A DNA stretch of 64,000 bases from Enhydrobacter sp. (GTDB taxonomy: Bacteria > Pseudomonadota > Alphaproteobacteria > Reyranellales > Reyranellaceae). Below the pieces are notes generated by a model. It saw only the letters and a program-made list of their open reading frames with translations, ran no database searches and was not told where the DNA came from. Every line of letters starts with the position of its first letter. Position 1 is the first letter of the stretch. The position numbers and the translations under genes were made by a program. The stretch covers positions 3,777,001 to 3,841,000 of the forward strand of contig NZ_CP126889.1 in the NCBI RefSeq assembly GCF_030246845.1, read 5' to 3'. This document shows, piece by piece, positions 17,876 to 27,265 of the stretch.

Positions 17876-19957
17876 ATGGCGGCCGAGACCAACGTAGACG
17901 CCAAGCAGAACGAGCACCGCGGCACCCTCGCCGCGGGCACGCGCTTGCGCAACTACGAGCTGGTTTCCATCCTCGGCCACGGCGGCTTCGGCATCACCTA
18001 CTACGCACGGGACACGACGCTCGGCCGGGAAGTGGCGGTGAAGGAGTATCTGCCGACGTCGCTGGCGCTGCGCGAGGACGGCTCGATGGTCGTGCCGCGC
18101 TCGACGCAGCTTGCCGAGGATTTCACGTGGGGGCGCGACCGTTTCCTCGAGGAGGCCCGCATCCTGGCGACCCTGGAGGGCGTGCCGTCCATTGTGCGCG
18201 TCTACGATTTCCTCGAAGCCAACGGGACCGCGTACATGGTGATGGGGCTGGCGCGCGGCGACACGCTCGATCAGCGCCTGAAGAGCGTGGGCAAGCTGCC
18301 GGCGGCCACCGTCGAGCGCCTGCTCGAGCGTTTGCTCGACGGGCTCGAGCAAGTTCACAAGGCCGGCTTCCTGCATCGCGACGTCAAGCCGGCCAATATC
18401 ATCCTCGACGCCGAGGACAGGCCGACGCTGATCGACTTCGGCGCCTCGCGGGCGGCGATGGCGGACCGCACCGCGGCGATGACGGCGATCTTCACGCCGC
18501 GCTATGCCGCCGCCGAGCAGCTCACGTCGGACAAGCAGGGACCGTGGACGGATATCTATGGCGTCTCTGCGACCGCCTATCACGCGATCACGGGCCACGC
18601 GCCGCCCAGCTCCCTGGAGCGCGCGCTGAACGATACTTATGAGCCTTTGACGAAGCTTTCGCCGCCCGGCTTCCCGCCCGGCCTGCTGCAAGGGATCGAT
18701 GCCGGCCTGGCGGTGCGGCCAAAGGATCGTCCGCAGTCGATTGCCGCCTGGCGCGCTCTTCTCTTCCCGACGAACGCGTTGGCCGGCGATTCGACGGTAG
18801 TCGCGGCGCGGCCGAAGGCTCCTGTCGCGACCGAGACGACGGCGCCGGCGACTTCGTCGCCAACTCCTGAAGAGCCGTCGCAAACCGACGGGTCCGGGCG
18901 ACGGCGGCTGTCTGGTGCGAATCGTATTGCGCTCTATTCGGCGGCGATGGTGGCGGCGCTTGTCGTGGCGGCGGGCGGATATCTTGCCTTCGCGCCCAAC
19001 GCGCCGCCGGCGACGCCCGCTCCGCAGGCGAAGGCGGATCGGGTCGACGAGGCCGCCAAGGCGCGGTCGGAGGTCGAGGCTCGGCAGAAGGCGGAAGCCC
19101 AGCAGAAGGCCGAGGCCGACGCCCGACAGAAGGCACAGGCGGAGGCCGAACGGGCCGCAGCCGCCGAGGCGCAGCAAAAGGCCGCCGAGGCGGCCCGACA
19201 GAAGGCCGAAGCGGACGCCCGGCAGCAGGCGCAGGCGGAGGCGGAGCGACAGGCGGCGGCCGCTGCCCAACGGAAAGCGGCTGCTGACGCCCAACAGAAA
19301 GCAGCCGCGGAGGCTCAACAGAAAGCAGCCGCGGAGGCTCAACAGAAAGCGGCTGCGGACGCTCAACAGAAAGCGGCCGCTGAAGCCCAGCAGAAGATGG
19401 CTGCCGAGGCCGGGCAAAAGGCGGAGGACGAGGCGAGGCGCAAGGCGGAAGCCGATGCCTGGCAGAAGAAGGAGGCCGAGGCCATGAAGAAGGCGGAGGC
19501 CGAGGCCAGGCAGAAGGCCGAAGCGGATGCCGCGGCGCAAAAGACGGCGGAAGCGGCGGAGACGGCGCTGGGGCTCACGGCCGGCGATCGGCAGCGGATC
19601 CAGGTCGCGTTGACCTCGCTCGGCTTCGACACCCACGGTGCCGATGGTGTCTTCGGCCCGCGTTCACGCGAGATGATCCTCGCCTGGCAGCGTGCGCGCG
19701 GCCAGCCTGCAACCAGCTTCCTGACCGCCGCCCAGAAGCAGGCCCTGCTCACGGAAGCGGCGCCGGCGCTGGCCAAGTACGACCAGGATCAACGCAAGGC
19801 CGACGAAGCGCGGCGGCGGGACGAGGCGGCGGCAAGAGCGCGAAGCGTCGCCCCGCCGGCGCCTTCCGGCGGCGTTGCCTGCCAGGATGCGTCGGGCAGG
19901 CGCATCGACTTTCCGAACGTCACCTCCTGTCCCTATGGGCTGAGGCCTTTGCGCTAG
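17876..19957 (+). CDS. Membrane Ser/Thr protein kinase with C-terminal peptidoglycan-binding domain (PpkA/ImpN-like)
   Basis: 693 aa. Cytoplasmic kinase domain at residues about 26-290: Gly-rich loop GHGGFG (34-39), catalytic lysine in VAVKEYLP (K56), HRDVKPANI (167-) and DFG (187-189). A transmembrane helix follows near 349-370. Then comes a roughly 190-residue Ala/Lys/Gln/Glu-rich coiled region and a PG_binding_1-type domain (about 563-630, GFDTHGADGVFGPRSREM.LAWQ). The tail after it is Cys-containing. Diverges from clpV, so a role as the T6SS threonine-phosphorylation kinase is likely. The extracytoplasmic tail suggests the kinase senses or holds on to the cell wall; that is inference. Confidence 0.87.
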   Translation: MAAETNVDAKQNEHRGTLAAGTRLRNYELVSILGHGGFGITYYARDTTLGREVAVKEYLPTSLALREDGSMVVPRSTQLAEDFTWGRDRFLEEARILATLEGVPSIVRVYDFLEANGTAYMVMGLARGDTLDQRLKSVGKLPAATVERLLERLLDGLEQVHKAGFLHRDVKPANIILDAEDRPTLIDFGASRAAMADRTAAMTAIFTPRYAAAEQLTSDKQGPWTDIYGVSATAYHAITGHAPPSSLERALNDTYEPLTKLSPPGFPPGLLQGIDAGLAVRPKDRPQSIAAWRALLFPTNALAGDSTVVAARPKAPVATETTAPATSSPTPEEPSQTDGSGRRRLSGANRIALYSAAMVAALVVAAGGYLAFAPNAPPATPAPQAKADRVDEAAKARSEVEARQKAEAQQKAEADARQKAQAEAERAAAAEAQQKAAEAARQKAEADARQQAQAEAERQAAAAAQRKAAADAQQKAAAEAQQKAAAEAQQKAAADAQQKAAAEAQQKMAAEAGQKAEDEARRKAEADAWQKKEAEAMKKAEAEARQKAEADAAAQKTAEAAETALGLTAGDRQRIQVALTSLGFDTHGADGVFGPRSREMILAWQRARGQPATSFLTAAQKQALLTEAAPALAKYDQDQRKADEARRRDEAAARARSVAPPAPSGGVACQDASGRRIDFPNVTSCPYGLRPLR
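19268..19387 (+). repeat. Five in-frame 24-bp tandem repeats in the kinase coiled-coil
   Basis: Five consecutive 24-bp units, each encoding a QQKAA-type octapeptide (first unit QRK). Units 2 and 3 (19292-19315 and 19316-19339) are identical in DNA; the others differ at a few positions. The repeat keeps the frame and lengthens the helical stalk between membrane and wall-binding domain. Copy number could vary by slippage. Confidence 0.9.
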
Positions 19958-19971
19958 GGGAGATTGCAGAC

Positions 19972-20547
19972 TTGAGTCGGAAAAAGCCCGGTCACCGGCG
20001 CGGGAGCCTCGCGACGATCCTTTTCGTGCTGATTGCATTGTGTGCCGGTCGGGCGGGGCTCGCCGAGGAAGCGTGGGTCTTTGCGAGCGAGATCCCTTGC
20101 AGCAGCGCGCCGGTCTACGGATTGCCGTTCAACCAGTGCTGGATCTCGAACGTGCGGTCGTTTCGCATGGGCAACGTCCAGAGCTGGCGGCTGCTCTATG
20201 CCGATTCGAAAAGCGAATCGGAGGTGGGCCTGTACAGCATCGTGGCGGCGCGCGGATCGGGCGGGCTGCCGCCGGTCGCGCCGGGCGCAGGCATGATCGA
20301 CTGGATCCGCACGGCCGACGCGCTGAAGAACGTCACGGCGGGCGGCACAGGCTGGGCGATGAGCGGTGGCGCCGCGCGGCAGCCCTATCTCACCTTCCAG
20401 AAACCCGGACGGCAGTGCCTGGCCTTCGTGCGCAACGGACCCGGGCAGCGATGGCTTCTCGGCGCCGCCTTCTGCCGCGAGGCCGCAACGGCCATTTCCG
20501 CGGACGAAGCCGCCTTCATCGCCGACGCCATCCAGGTGCGGCAGTAG
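19972..20547 (+). CDS. Exported protein of unknown function
   Basis: 191 aa. A Sec-type signal peptide is visible: basic start, hydrophobic core TILFVLIALCAGRAG, likely cut after GLA. The mature part has four Cys (PCSS, NQCW, QCLA, AFCRE) that could form two disulfides. The start is TTG at 19972 with AGGGGAGA about 9 nt upstream, 14 nt after the kinase stop, so it is probably cotranscribed with the kinase. No family recognised. Its place suggests a periplasmic partner of the kinase, which is only a positional guess. Confidence 0.65.
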   Translation: MSRKKPGHRRGSLATILFVLIALCAGRAGLAEEAWVFASEIPCSSAPVYGLPFNQCWISNVRSFRMGNVQSWRLLYADSKSESEVGLYSIVAARGSGGLPPVAPGAGMIDWIRTADALKNVTAGGTGWAMSGGAARQPYLTFQKPGRQCLAFVRNGPGQRWLLGAAFCREAATAISADEAAFIADAIQVRQ

Positions 20548-20555
20548 GAGACGAG

Positions 20556-20930
20556 TCACTTCCGCCCGACGATGTTCCTCTTGAACTGCGGGATCGTCAC
20601 GGTCGCGTAGTTGCGGAACACGTCTTCCGACAGCGTCGAGATCTTGCCCCAGGGCCGTCGCACGAAGCCGCCGTAGGTGATGATGAACGTGCGCAGGTCG
20701 CCGATGCGGACGGTCTGGACCGTTCGGCGCTGGGCAACGCCCGCGGCGATCCAATCCTCGTTGGTGGGTGGGACGCTGCCCAGCACGATCATCTGCTCGC
20801 GACCGCTCTGGATCATGCGCCGCCAATCCAGGGGATTGGCGCTGCCCTGCAGGTAACCCACGACGTCCGGCGGGCTTCCCGGCGGATAGTAGGCAAGGAG
20901 AGCCACGCGCAGTTGCTGAAACCAATCCAT
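20556..20930 (-). CDS. Hypothetical protein, 124 aa
   Basis: Compact protein with reasonable composition, starting MDWFQQLRVALLAYYPPGSP and holding a central VLGSVPPTNEDWIAAG and a C-terminal RNYATVTIPQFKRNI. No signal peptide, membrane segment or recognised motif. It is convergent with the exported protein at 19972 (8 nt apart) and precedes no obvious operon. Function unknown. Confidence 0.55.
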   Translation of the reverse strand: MDWFQQLRVALLAYYPPGSPPDVVGYLQGSANPLDWRRMIQSGREQMIVLGSVPPTNEDWIAAGVAQRRTVQTVRIGDLRTFIITYGGFVRRPWGKISTLSEDVFRNYATVTIPQFKRNIVGRK

Positions 20931-21040
20931 CGATGCCCCCTCCGGTGCTTCGGGGACCGCCAGCGCAGTCCGCGAGGCGACTCGCTTTGGTTCGAGGCCG
21001 CCAGATCGCCGGACAGGTCGCGTCGGGTTCCCAGCGGACG

Positions 21041-21493
21041 CTACCAGCCCCAGAGCAGCCGTCGTGCCACCCAGCCGCGCAATCCGCCTTCACGCCGTAC
21101 CTTGACCCAGCCGCTCTTGCGCTCGAGCGTCCGCAGCACCTCGCCATAGTCCAGCTTGGCGAGAATACGGCTGCGCGTCGTCGGCCGACTGCGCAAGTTC
21201 GCGATCTTGACCTTCACGATATGATAGGGCGTCCCGCCGGTCAGGGGCCGATAGATCCATCCGCGATCGTTCTCGAAATCCCGGACTTCGAGCCAGTCAC
21301 CGCGTCGGCCGATCACCTCGAGCGGATAGCCTCGGCCCAACAGCCAGTCCGCGGAATACTGCTTGCCCGGTCCTTTGCGCAGATTCACCTCCTCGCCGGA
21401 GACGCTCACCATCTGCTGCGCGAAGGCCCGCGGCGCGGCCAGCAGAAGGAGAGAGGACAGAAGGCCTGCCGCGAACCAGAGAAGATAGGACAT
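21041..21493 (-). CDS. Exported protein with two bacterial SH3 domains
   Basis: 150 aa. Signal peptide with core LLWFAAGLLSSLLLLAA and a likely cut after AFAQ. Two SH3_3-type repeats follow: the first has VNLRKGPGKQYSADWLL and GDWLEVRDFENDRGWIY, the second ANLRSRPTTRSRILAKL and SGWVKVRREGGLRGWVARRLL. Such proteins bind peptidoglycan or act as envelope scaffolds. It begins with ATG at 21493 and stands alone on its strand. Confidence 0.82.
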   Translation of the reverse strand: MSYLLWFAAGLLSSLLLLAAPRAFAQQMVSVSGEEVNLRKGPGKQYSADWLLGRGYPLEVIGRRGDWLEVRDFENDRGWIYRPLTGGTPYHIVKVKIANLRSRPTTRSRILAKLDYGEVLRTLERKSGWVKVRREGGLRGWVARRLLWGW

Positions 21494-21605
21494 TCAATGA
21501 TTTCCTTTCGCCGAAAAACGAGAAGTGGCCGGATAGCGGCGCGCGTTGTCGACCCGACCACCCATTGGCGCAGGAAACTCCATTCTTCAAGCCGGACGCC
21601 GACGA

Positions 21606-21779
21606 CTACAGAACCATCGCGCCCGTCACGAAGGCAATGACAAGGAAAATGACGAAGAGCGCGATGGCGATGAAGAACAGCACCTTCGCGATGCCCGCGG
21701 CGGCCGCGGAAATCCCGCCGAAGCCCAGAAATCCCGTGACTATGGAGATGACGAAAAAGATAAGGGCCCACTTCAGCAT
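21606..21779 (-). CDS. DUF1328 family small membrane protein
   Basis: 57 aa, easily missed by length cut-offs. It starts MLKWALIFFVISIVTGFLGF, then GGISAAAAGIAKVLFF and a second hydrophobic stretch ending GAMVL. This two-helix pattern with FLGFGGI is the DUF1328 signature. The start has CGAGGA about 8 nt upstream. Members are short inner-membrane proteins, often stress-linked; the function is unsettled. Confidence 0.85.
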   Translation of the reverse strand: MLKWALIFFVISIVTGFLGFGGISAAAAGIAKVLFFIAIALFVIFLVIAFVTGAMVL

Positions 21780-21907
21780 GGCTCGGTCCTCGTCATTGAC
21801 TGGGGTCGTTCGGGGCGCGAAGGCCGGCGACTCGACGCGTCGAAGTAACCCGCCATCGCCCGCGCAGGTTCCCGCCGGCCGGCTCGATCACAGGTCGCTC
21901 TGGCGGC

Positions 21908-23548
21908 TCAGGGGCTTGCCTTGAGCTTGCGATACCGTCGGATCAGCGCGTTGGTCGAGCTGTCGTGCTCGAGTTTGGGGTCTTTCGTGCTCTCGAGCTC
22001 GGGGATGATCCGCTGGGCGAGCACCTTGCCGAGCTCGACGCCCCACTGGTCGAAGGAATCGATCTGCCAGATCGTGCCCTGGGTGAAGACGCTGTGCTCG
22101 TAGAGGGCGACCAGCTTGCCCAGCGCGGCCGGCGACAGGGCATCCAGCAGAAGGGTGTTCGAGGGCCGATTGCCTTCGCAGATCCGGTGCGGCACGAGCC
22201 AGTCGGGCGTGCCTTCCGCCCGGACCTGCTCGGCCGTCTTGCCGAACGCCAGAGCCTCGGCCTGGGCAAAGACGTTGGCCAGAAGCATGTCATGGTGGCG
22301 GCCCAGCGGGTTGAGCGGCCGGGCGAAGGCGATGAAATCGCAGGGGATGAGCCGGGTGCCCTGATGGATCAGCTGATAGAAGGAGTGCTGGCCATTGGTG
22401 CCCGGCTCGCCCCAGTAGATCGGTGCGGTGTCGTAGTCGACGCGGACGCCGTCCGCGGTCACGTGCTTGCCGTTGCTCTCCATCGTGAGCTGCTGCAGAT
22501 AGGCCGGAAAGCGCTTGAGGTACTGCTCGTAGGGCAGGACGGCGACCGTCTGGGCGCCGAAGAAATTGTCGTACCAGATGGCGAGCAGGCCCATCAGGAC
22601 GGGCAGGTTGCGCTCGAACGGCGCGGTGCGGAAATGCTCGTCCATCTCGTGGAAGCCGGCCAGCATGGCGCGAAAATTTTCCGGACCGATGGCGAGCATG
22701 GTCGAAAGGCCGATGGCCGAGTCCATCGAATAGCGCCCGCCGACCCAATCCCAGAAGCCGAACATGTTTGCGGTATCGATGCCGAACTTGGCCACCTCGT
22801 CGGCGTTGGTCGACACGGCGACGAAATGCCGGGCGATGGCGGCTTGTGTGCCGCCGAGGCGGCCCAGCAGCCAGCCGCGCGCCGTATGGGCGTTGGTCAT
22901 GGTCTCGAGCGTGGTGAAGGTCTTGGACGAGACGATGAACAGGGTCTCGTCGGCATCGAGGTCGCGCACCGCCTCGGCGAAGTCCGTGCCGTCGATGTTG
23001 GAGACGAAACGGAAGGTCAGGCTCCGGTCGCTGTAGTGCTTCAGCGCCTCGTAGGCCATGACCGGGCCGAGATCCGAGCCGCCGATGCCGATGTTGACGA
23101 CGTTGCGGATGCGCTTGCCGGTATGGCCTTTCCACTCGCCGCTGCGGACTCGCCCGGCGAAGTCCGACATCTTGTCCAGCACGGCATGGACCTCGCGCAC
23201 CACGTCCTGGCCGTCGACAAGTATGCGGGCGCCGCGCGGCGCTCGCAGCGCAATGTGCAGCGCCGCCCGCTTCTCCGACACGTTGATCTTGTCGCCGCGG
23301 AACATCGCGTCGATGCGGCCGCGGAGCCCGGACTGTTCGGCAAGCTGGAGCAGCAGCTCCAGCGTTTGGTTCGTGATGCGATTCTTGGAATAGTCCAGAT
23401 AGATCCCCGCGGCCTCGGCCGTCATTCGCTCGCCGCGCGCGGCATCTTCGGCGAAGAGCTGCCGGAGATGCTGGCCTTCCAGCTGCTTGTGATGTGCTTG
23501 CAGGGCGGTCCAGGCGGGCAGCTTGGTCAGGGCGGACTTGGTGGTCAT
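21908..23548 (-). CDS. pgi: Glucose-6-phosphate isomerase
   Basis: 546 aa, full length. Interconverts glucose 6-phosphate and fructose 6-phosphate in the cytoplasm, feeding both glycolysis and sugar-nucleotide supply. Seen motifs: substrate loop GIGGSDLGP and VSSKTFTTLET, PROSITE signature 1 WVGGRYSMDSAIGL, the catalytic ESNGKH region and signature 2 FDQWGVELGK. Monocistronic on the minus strand, 123 nt downstream of pqiA. Hexose phosphate from this step could supply the exopolysaccharide locus nearby, but no shared control is visible. Confidence 0.97.
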   Translation of the reverse strand: MTTKSALTKLPAWTALQAHHKQLEGQHLRQLFAEDAARGERMTAEAAGIYLDYSKNRITNQTLELLLQLAEQSGLRGRIDAMFRGDKINVSEKRAALHIALRAPRGARILVDGQDVVREVHAVLDKMSDFAGRVRSGEWKGHTGKRIRNVVNIGIGGSDLGPVMAYEALKHYSDRSLTFRFVSNIDGTDFAEAVRDLDADETLFIVSSKTFTTLETMTNAHTARGWLLGRLGGTQAAIARHFVAVSTNADEVAKFGIDTANMFGFWDWVGGRYSMDSAIGLSTMLAIGPENFRAMLAGFHEMDEHFRTAPFERNLPVLMGLLAIWYDNFFGAQTVAVLPYEQYLKRFPAYLQQLTMESNGKHVTADGVRVDYDTAPIYWGEPGTNGQHSFYQLIHQGTRLIPCDFIAFARPLNPLGRHHDMLLANVFAQAEALAFGKTAEQVRAEGTPDWLVPHRICEGNRPSNTLLLDALSPAALGKLVALYEHSVFTQGTIWQIDSFDQWGVELGKVLAQRIIPELESTKDPKLEHDSSTNALIRRYRKLKASP

Positions 23549-23671
23549 GGTCGTTCCTTCATGGACTCGGGCGCGGGGGTCGCCGCCTATCGTAGACGCC
23601 AGGGAAGATGCCGCCCAGAGGCTGCCGGTCGTCCCTCCCGCGGCGAATGGAGCCTCCTCCCGGGGAATTCG

Positions 23672-24994
23672 TCACGAAGAGAGGCGGGGCGCGGCTTTGG
23701 CGATGCCAGGTCGGGTTCGAAGGGCAAACGGCCGATGCGCGTTGCGCGCCGCGGCGTCCCACATCAGACGGGGATCGAAGGCTTCGGCGGCGATGATCGT
23801 CAAGATGACCACGGCGCAGAAGGCGACCGCCCCGACACCAGGCTCGATGGTGGCGATCACACCGAACTGCACGAGCGCGCCCAGCAGGGATTCCATGAAA
23901 ATGTCGACCATCGACCATCGGCCGATCCAGGCAACGACGTAGTAAAGGTGTGTGCGCTGACGCAGCAGGAGGTTGGCGCCGGCCTCGGTGCTCACCAGCA
24001 TGGTGGCCGCCAGCATGAGAGCGAGCCCGATCAGCTTGAATATCGGCACGAGGATGCTGGCGAAGAACACCAGCAACGCCAACGGATATAGCTGCGAGGC
24101 GAGCAGCTCCTCGACGCCGCCCAGGATTGTGCTGGGCGCGCCGGCGCCAGCCTGGACGACGCTCAGCACCGGGTAGTAGTTGGCCGGGATGTACAGAATG
24201 GCGCCGGCGATCACGAAGGCCCAGGTCCGGTTCAGGCTGTCAGGCTTGCGTGCATGCAATGCCGAGCCGCATCGCGGGCAGCGTGCGCCGTGACCGGCCG
24301 GGACGCTTACCAGCCCGCAGGCCTCGCAGCCTACGGCGCCGGGCCGGAAGGCGAGGGGCCGCGGCTCCGTCATCGGCGCGTGGGTCTGGCCGGTACGCTC
24401 GATCGCCTCCCACACCGCATTGGGCTCGAGCACGGTATCCGCCCACACGACGACGACCGTCAGGAGACCCAGCGCATAGACGGCGGGTCCGATGTCCATG
24501 TGCACCATATCGCCGAGCTTGGTGTAGGCGACGAAGACGCCGAGCAGCAGCACTTCCAGCATCGACCAGGTGCCGATCCTGCGAACGAACAGAAAGACTC
24601 CGCGCAGGTTCGGCGGCGGACTGCGCAGCTTGAGGCCCGTCAGTACGTAGATGGCGCCGGCGAATTTGACGAGCGGAGCGAGGCCAGTGGTGAAGACCAC
24701 CGCGAGGGCCAGCGGCCACAGGCCCTGACGCACCAGTTCGAGCGGACCGGAGACCAGCGACGTCTCATGCACGATGCCCGCAGTCGAGACCTTCATCAGC
24801 ATCGCCGTCCACACGATCACATAGAGGACGAGGGCGGCAAAGTTGAGAGCGAGGCCGCGGTCGAGCGGGTCGCGACGCGTGCGTCGCAGCAAGCTGCCGC
24901 ATCGCAGGCACTGCGAGCGCATATCGGGACCGAGTTCGGGCACGACCTGGAACAGGCCGCAGCCCATGCATTCGCGCAATTCGGGACGGGTCAC
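23672..24994 (-). CDS. pqiA: PqiA family integral membrane protein
   Basis: About 440 aa. It has two tandem halves, each with an N-terminal zinc-ribbon-like Cys motif: ECMGCGLFQ...SQCLRCGSLL and GCEACGLVS...ARCPRCGSAL. Each is followed by four hydrophobic segments, such as FAALVLYVIVWTAMLM and the LARVVLL-type helices of the C half. This is the usual PqiA layout. PqiA works with the MCE protein PqiB and lipoprotein PqiC in lipid transport between inner and outer membranes. The GTG at 24994 overlaps the pqiC stop (GTGA). The frame extending to 25330 is shadow coding. Confidence 0.9.
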   Translation of the reverse strand: MTRPELRECMGCGLFQVVPELGPDMRSQCLRCGSLLRRTRRDPLDRGLALNFAALVLYVIVWTAMLMKVSTAGIVHETSLVSGPLELVRQGLWPLALAVVFTTGLAPLVKFAGAIYVLTGLKLRSPPPNLRGVFLFVRRIGTWSMLEVLLLGVFVAYTKLGDMVHMDIGPAVYALGLLTVVVVWADTVLEPNAVWEAIERTGQTHAPMTEPRPLAFRPGAVGCEACGLVSVPAGHGARCPRCGSALHARKPDSLNRTWAFVIAGAILYIPANYYPVLSVVQAGAGAPSTILGGVEELLASQLYPLALLVFFASILVPIFKLIGLALMLAATMLVSTEAGANLLLRQRTHLYYVVAWIGRWSMVDIFMESLLGALVQFGVIATIEPGVGAVAFCAVVILTIIAAEAFDPRLMWDAAARNAHRPFALRTRPGIAKAAPRLSS

Positions 24995-25560
24995 GACGTA
25001 AGCAGGGAAGCAAGGCCATCCGTCAACTCGGCCACGGCATCGCTGATGGCGGCGACCTGCCCGGCGACATTGGACGTCGGCGGATGCTTGACGATATGGA
25101 AGCTGCGCGCCGCTGAGCGCGTCGGGCGGTTGAACTCGACCGCCGCCTGGGCCAGCAGCTCGAGCTCGCCGGACGAGTCGAGATCGAGCCGCTGGATATT
25201 GACCGCCAGCACGGCATTCGGGTCGGCCGAGATGGCGCCGCCCTCGGCATAGATGCGGCTGGCCGGCAGGCGCTGCGACAGGCCGAGCACGAGCACGCGA
25301 CTGAGCATCGTCGCGAGACTCTCGCCCCACCAGTCGTTCGACATCACGCCGAGCCTGTAAGCCTCGGACGACCGCACGATCTCCTTGCGGTCGAGATAGC
25401 CCGCCAGCCCGATGTCGTGGAGCAGCACGACCCCGGGGCCGCCGGTCAGCACCGGCCCCGGCTTCATCGGTATGGAATAGAGCACAGGCTCCGGCGACGA
25501 GCAGGCGGCGACCAGGGCGGGCAGGGCGAGCCGGACGAGCGGCCGGCGACCGAAAGTCAT
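24991..25560 (-). CDS. pqiC: PqiC family outer-membrane lipoprotein
   Basis: 189 aa with a short signal and lipobox LVAAC (Cys near residue 20). The mature part follows the ABC-transport auxiliary lipoprotein pattern: an early Y-S-I strand, GVVLLHDIGLAGYLDRKEIV, then NDWWGESLATMLSRVL and LSQRLPASRIY. Usually anchored in the outer membrane as the docking end of the PqiB tube. It starts 4 nt after pqiB and overlaps pqiA by 4 nt. Confidence 0.87.
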   Translation of the reverse strand: MTFGRRPLVRLALPALVAACSSPEPVLYSIPMKPGPVLTGGPGVVLLHDIGLAGYLDRKEIVRSSEAYRLGVMSNDWWGESLATMLSRVLVLGLSQRLPASRIYAEGGAISADPNAVLAVNIQRLDLDSSGELELLAQAAVEFNRPTRSAARSFHIVKHPPTSNVAGQVAAISDAVAELTDGLASLLTS

Positions 25561-25564
25561 CCAG

Positions 25565-27265
25565 CTATTCCTTTCCAGAACCGGGGCGGCCCTTGATCAG
25601 AGCTTCGGGATGGCGCGCCAGAAGGTCGGTCAAGGCGCGCAGCGAACGCGCCGTGTCGTTGAGCTGCGGCAGCAAGCGATCGATCTCCCGGCTGAACCGT
25701 GACTCGCTGCCGTAGGCGGTGTTCATCGAAGCGACCAGACGGTTGGCCTGGGCAAGCGTGCTGTCGAGCTTGTTGGCGATGTCCGGCAGGCGGGCAAGGG
25801 CTGGAGAGGCGTCGGCATCGAGCTTGCGTGCGACGGCCTGCGCATCCGCCATGGTGGCCTCGAGCGAGGCCAGCGTCCTCTTCAGCTGCGGTCCGTTGAC
25901 CAGCTCGTCCACGCCCTTCGTCGCGTCCGCGAGGCGCGCGCCGATGGCCTGGAAATCGATGCGATTGATCTTGGACAAAAGCTCGGCCGCCGAGCGTGTG
26001 ACGGTGTCGAAACCGCCGGCCTGCGCCGACGGTACGACAAAGACGTCGCCTTCGCGCCCGAGTTCGGCCGGCGGCGCGCCGGCGACATATTCGATGGCAA
26101 CGACCTTCTGGCCGCTGATCAGGCTTTCCGACTGGAGCGTGGCACGGAAGCCGCGCTTGACCATATCGGCGGCGACAGCGCCAAGCGGCACGTTCGACGC
26201 CTTTTCCGCCGACGCCACGCCGGCGATGCGCTCGGCTTCGATCTGGTAGTGAACCGGCACGACGATCCGGTCGATCTTCGGGTCGTAGACGAGGCCCACA
26301 TCGGTGACCTCGCCGATCTTCAGCCCGTGCAGCGTGACATCGGCGCCGACCTCCAGGCCGGCGACCGATCCCTGGAAGATCGACATCATGCTGAGGCGCC
26401 GTCCGAAGCCCGCGGCCTTCGCCGCGTCATGGTTCGGATAAAGTGGAAAGCCGTGGTCGGCGGCACTGACCGGAGCCGTGGTGTCGGGCTTGGTATCGAA
26501 GGCAATACCTCCCAGCAGCACGGCCTTGACCGACTCCATCTGCAGCTGAAGGCCGTTCGGCCCCATCTTCAACGACAGGCCGGAAGCGTTCCAGAACAGC
26601 GAATCGTCGTGCACATACTTGTCGAATGGCTCGCGCACGAACACGTGCACTGTGACCTTGCGCGCCATGTGTCCCAGGTCCCAGCCGAGAACGGTGCCGA
26701 CCTCGATGTCGCGATAGAACACCGGGGAGCCCAGGCTGATCGAGCCAACCCGGTTGGTCTCGAGCCTGAAGACGGTGCCCGGCGCCGAGACCGGCAGCAC
26801 CGGCGGATTGGCGCTGCCGTGGAAATGCCGCTGCACCTTGCCCTTCTCGGTCGAAGGAAGCATCCCGATATAGGAGCCGGACAGCAGCGTATCGAGGCCG
26901 GAGATGCGGCCGGCGAACAGCTGAGGCTTCACCACCCAGAAGATCGTCTTGTCACTGAGCAGCGGCTCCGCCTCGCGCGTCGTCTCGACCGTGACGACGA
27001 CCTGCGAGAAATCCGGGGTCACGGCGATCGACTTCACCGTACCCATTGTGACGTCCTTGAACTTGAGCTGCGACTGCCCCGGCTGCAGGCCGTCGGCCGA
27101 GTCGAAGGTGATCGTGATGGTGGGTCCACGCTTGGAGAATGTGTCCCAGGCGAGCCAGGCGGCGATCAGGGCGGTGATGACCGGGACGATCCAAATCAGC
27201 GGTATGCGCCGCGCCTGACGACTGACCGCCGCCGGAACGGCTTCCGCTTCCCGACGTGTATCCAT
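25565..27265 (-). CDS. pqiB: PqiB family MCE-domain protein (MlaD repeats)
   Basis: About 566 aa. One N-terminal membrane helix (IPLIWIVPVITALIAAWLAW) anchors a periplasmic chain of MCE/MlaD repeats. Repeat 1 starts ITITFDSADGLQPGQSQLKF, with TDFSQVVV; repeat 2 holds RLETNRVGSISLGSPVFYRD; repeat 3 holds VGADVTLHGLKIGEVTDVGL. The C-terminus is a helical tail (TLASLEATMADAQAV...LDSTLAQANRL). It forms a tunnel for phospholipid. ATG at 27265 is preferred; a TTG at 27304 adds 13 residues. First gene of pqiB-pqiC-pqiA. Confidence 0.9.
   Translation of the reverse strand: MDTRREAEAVPAAVSRQARRIPLIWIVPVITALIAAWLAWDTFSKRGPTITITFDSADGLQPGQSQLKFKDVTMGTVKSIAVTPDFSQVVVTVETTREAEPLLSDKTIFWVVKPQLFAGRISGLDTLLSGSYIGMLPSTEKGKVQRHFHGSANPPVLPVSAPGTVFRLETNRVGSISLGSPVFYRDIEVGTVLGWDLGHMARKVTVHVFVREPFDKYVHDDSLFWNASGLSLKMGPNGLQLQMESVKAVLLGGIAFDTKPDTTAPVSAADHGFPLYPNHDAAKAAGFGRRLSMMSIFQGSVAGLEVGADVTLHGLKIGEVTDVGLVYDPKIDRIVVPVHYQIEAERIAGVASAEKASNVPLGAVAADMVKRGFRATLQSESLISGQKVVAIEYVAGAPPAELGREGDVFVVPSAQAGGFDTVTRSAAELLSKINRIDFQAIGARLADATKGVDELVNGPQLKRTLASLEATMADAQAVARKLDADASPALARLPDIANKLDSTLAQANRLVASMNTAYGSESRFSREIDRLLPQLNDTARSLRALTDLLARHPEALIKGRPGSGKE

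Noticed and set aside
19268..19387. Regular repeats that could suggest a CRISPR array
   Set aside because: Contiguous 24-bp units without spacers, in frame in the kinase gene.
17816..19636. 606-aa minus-strand Leu/Arg-rich frame
   Set aside because: Antisense of the kinase repeat region; low-complexity artefact.
21965..24091. 708-aa plus-strand frame
   Set aside because: Runs antisense through pgi and pqiA.
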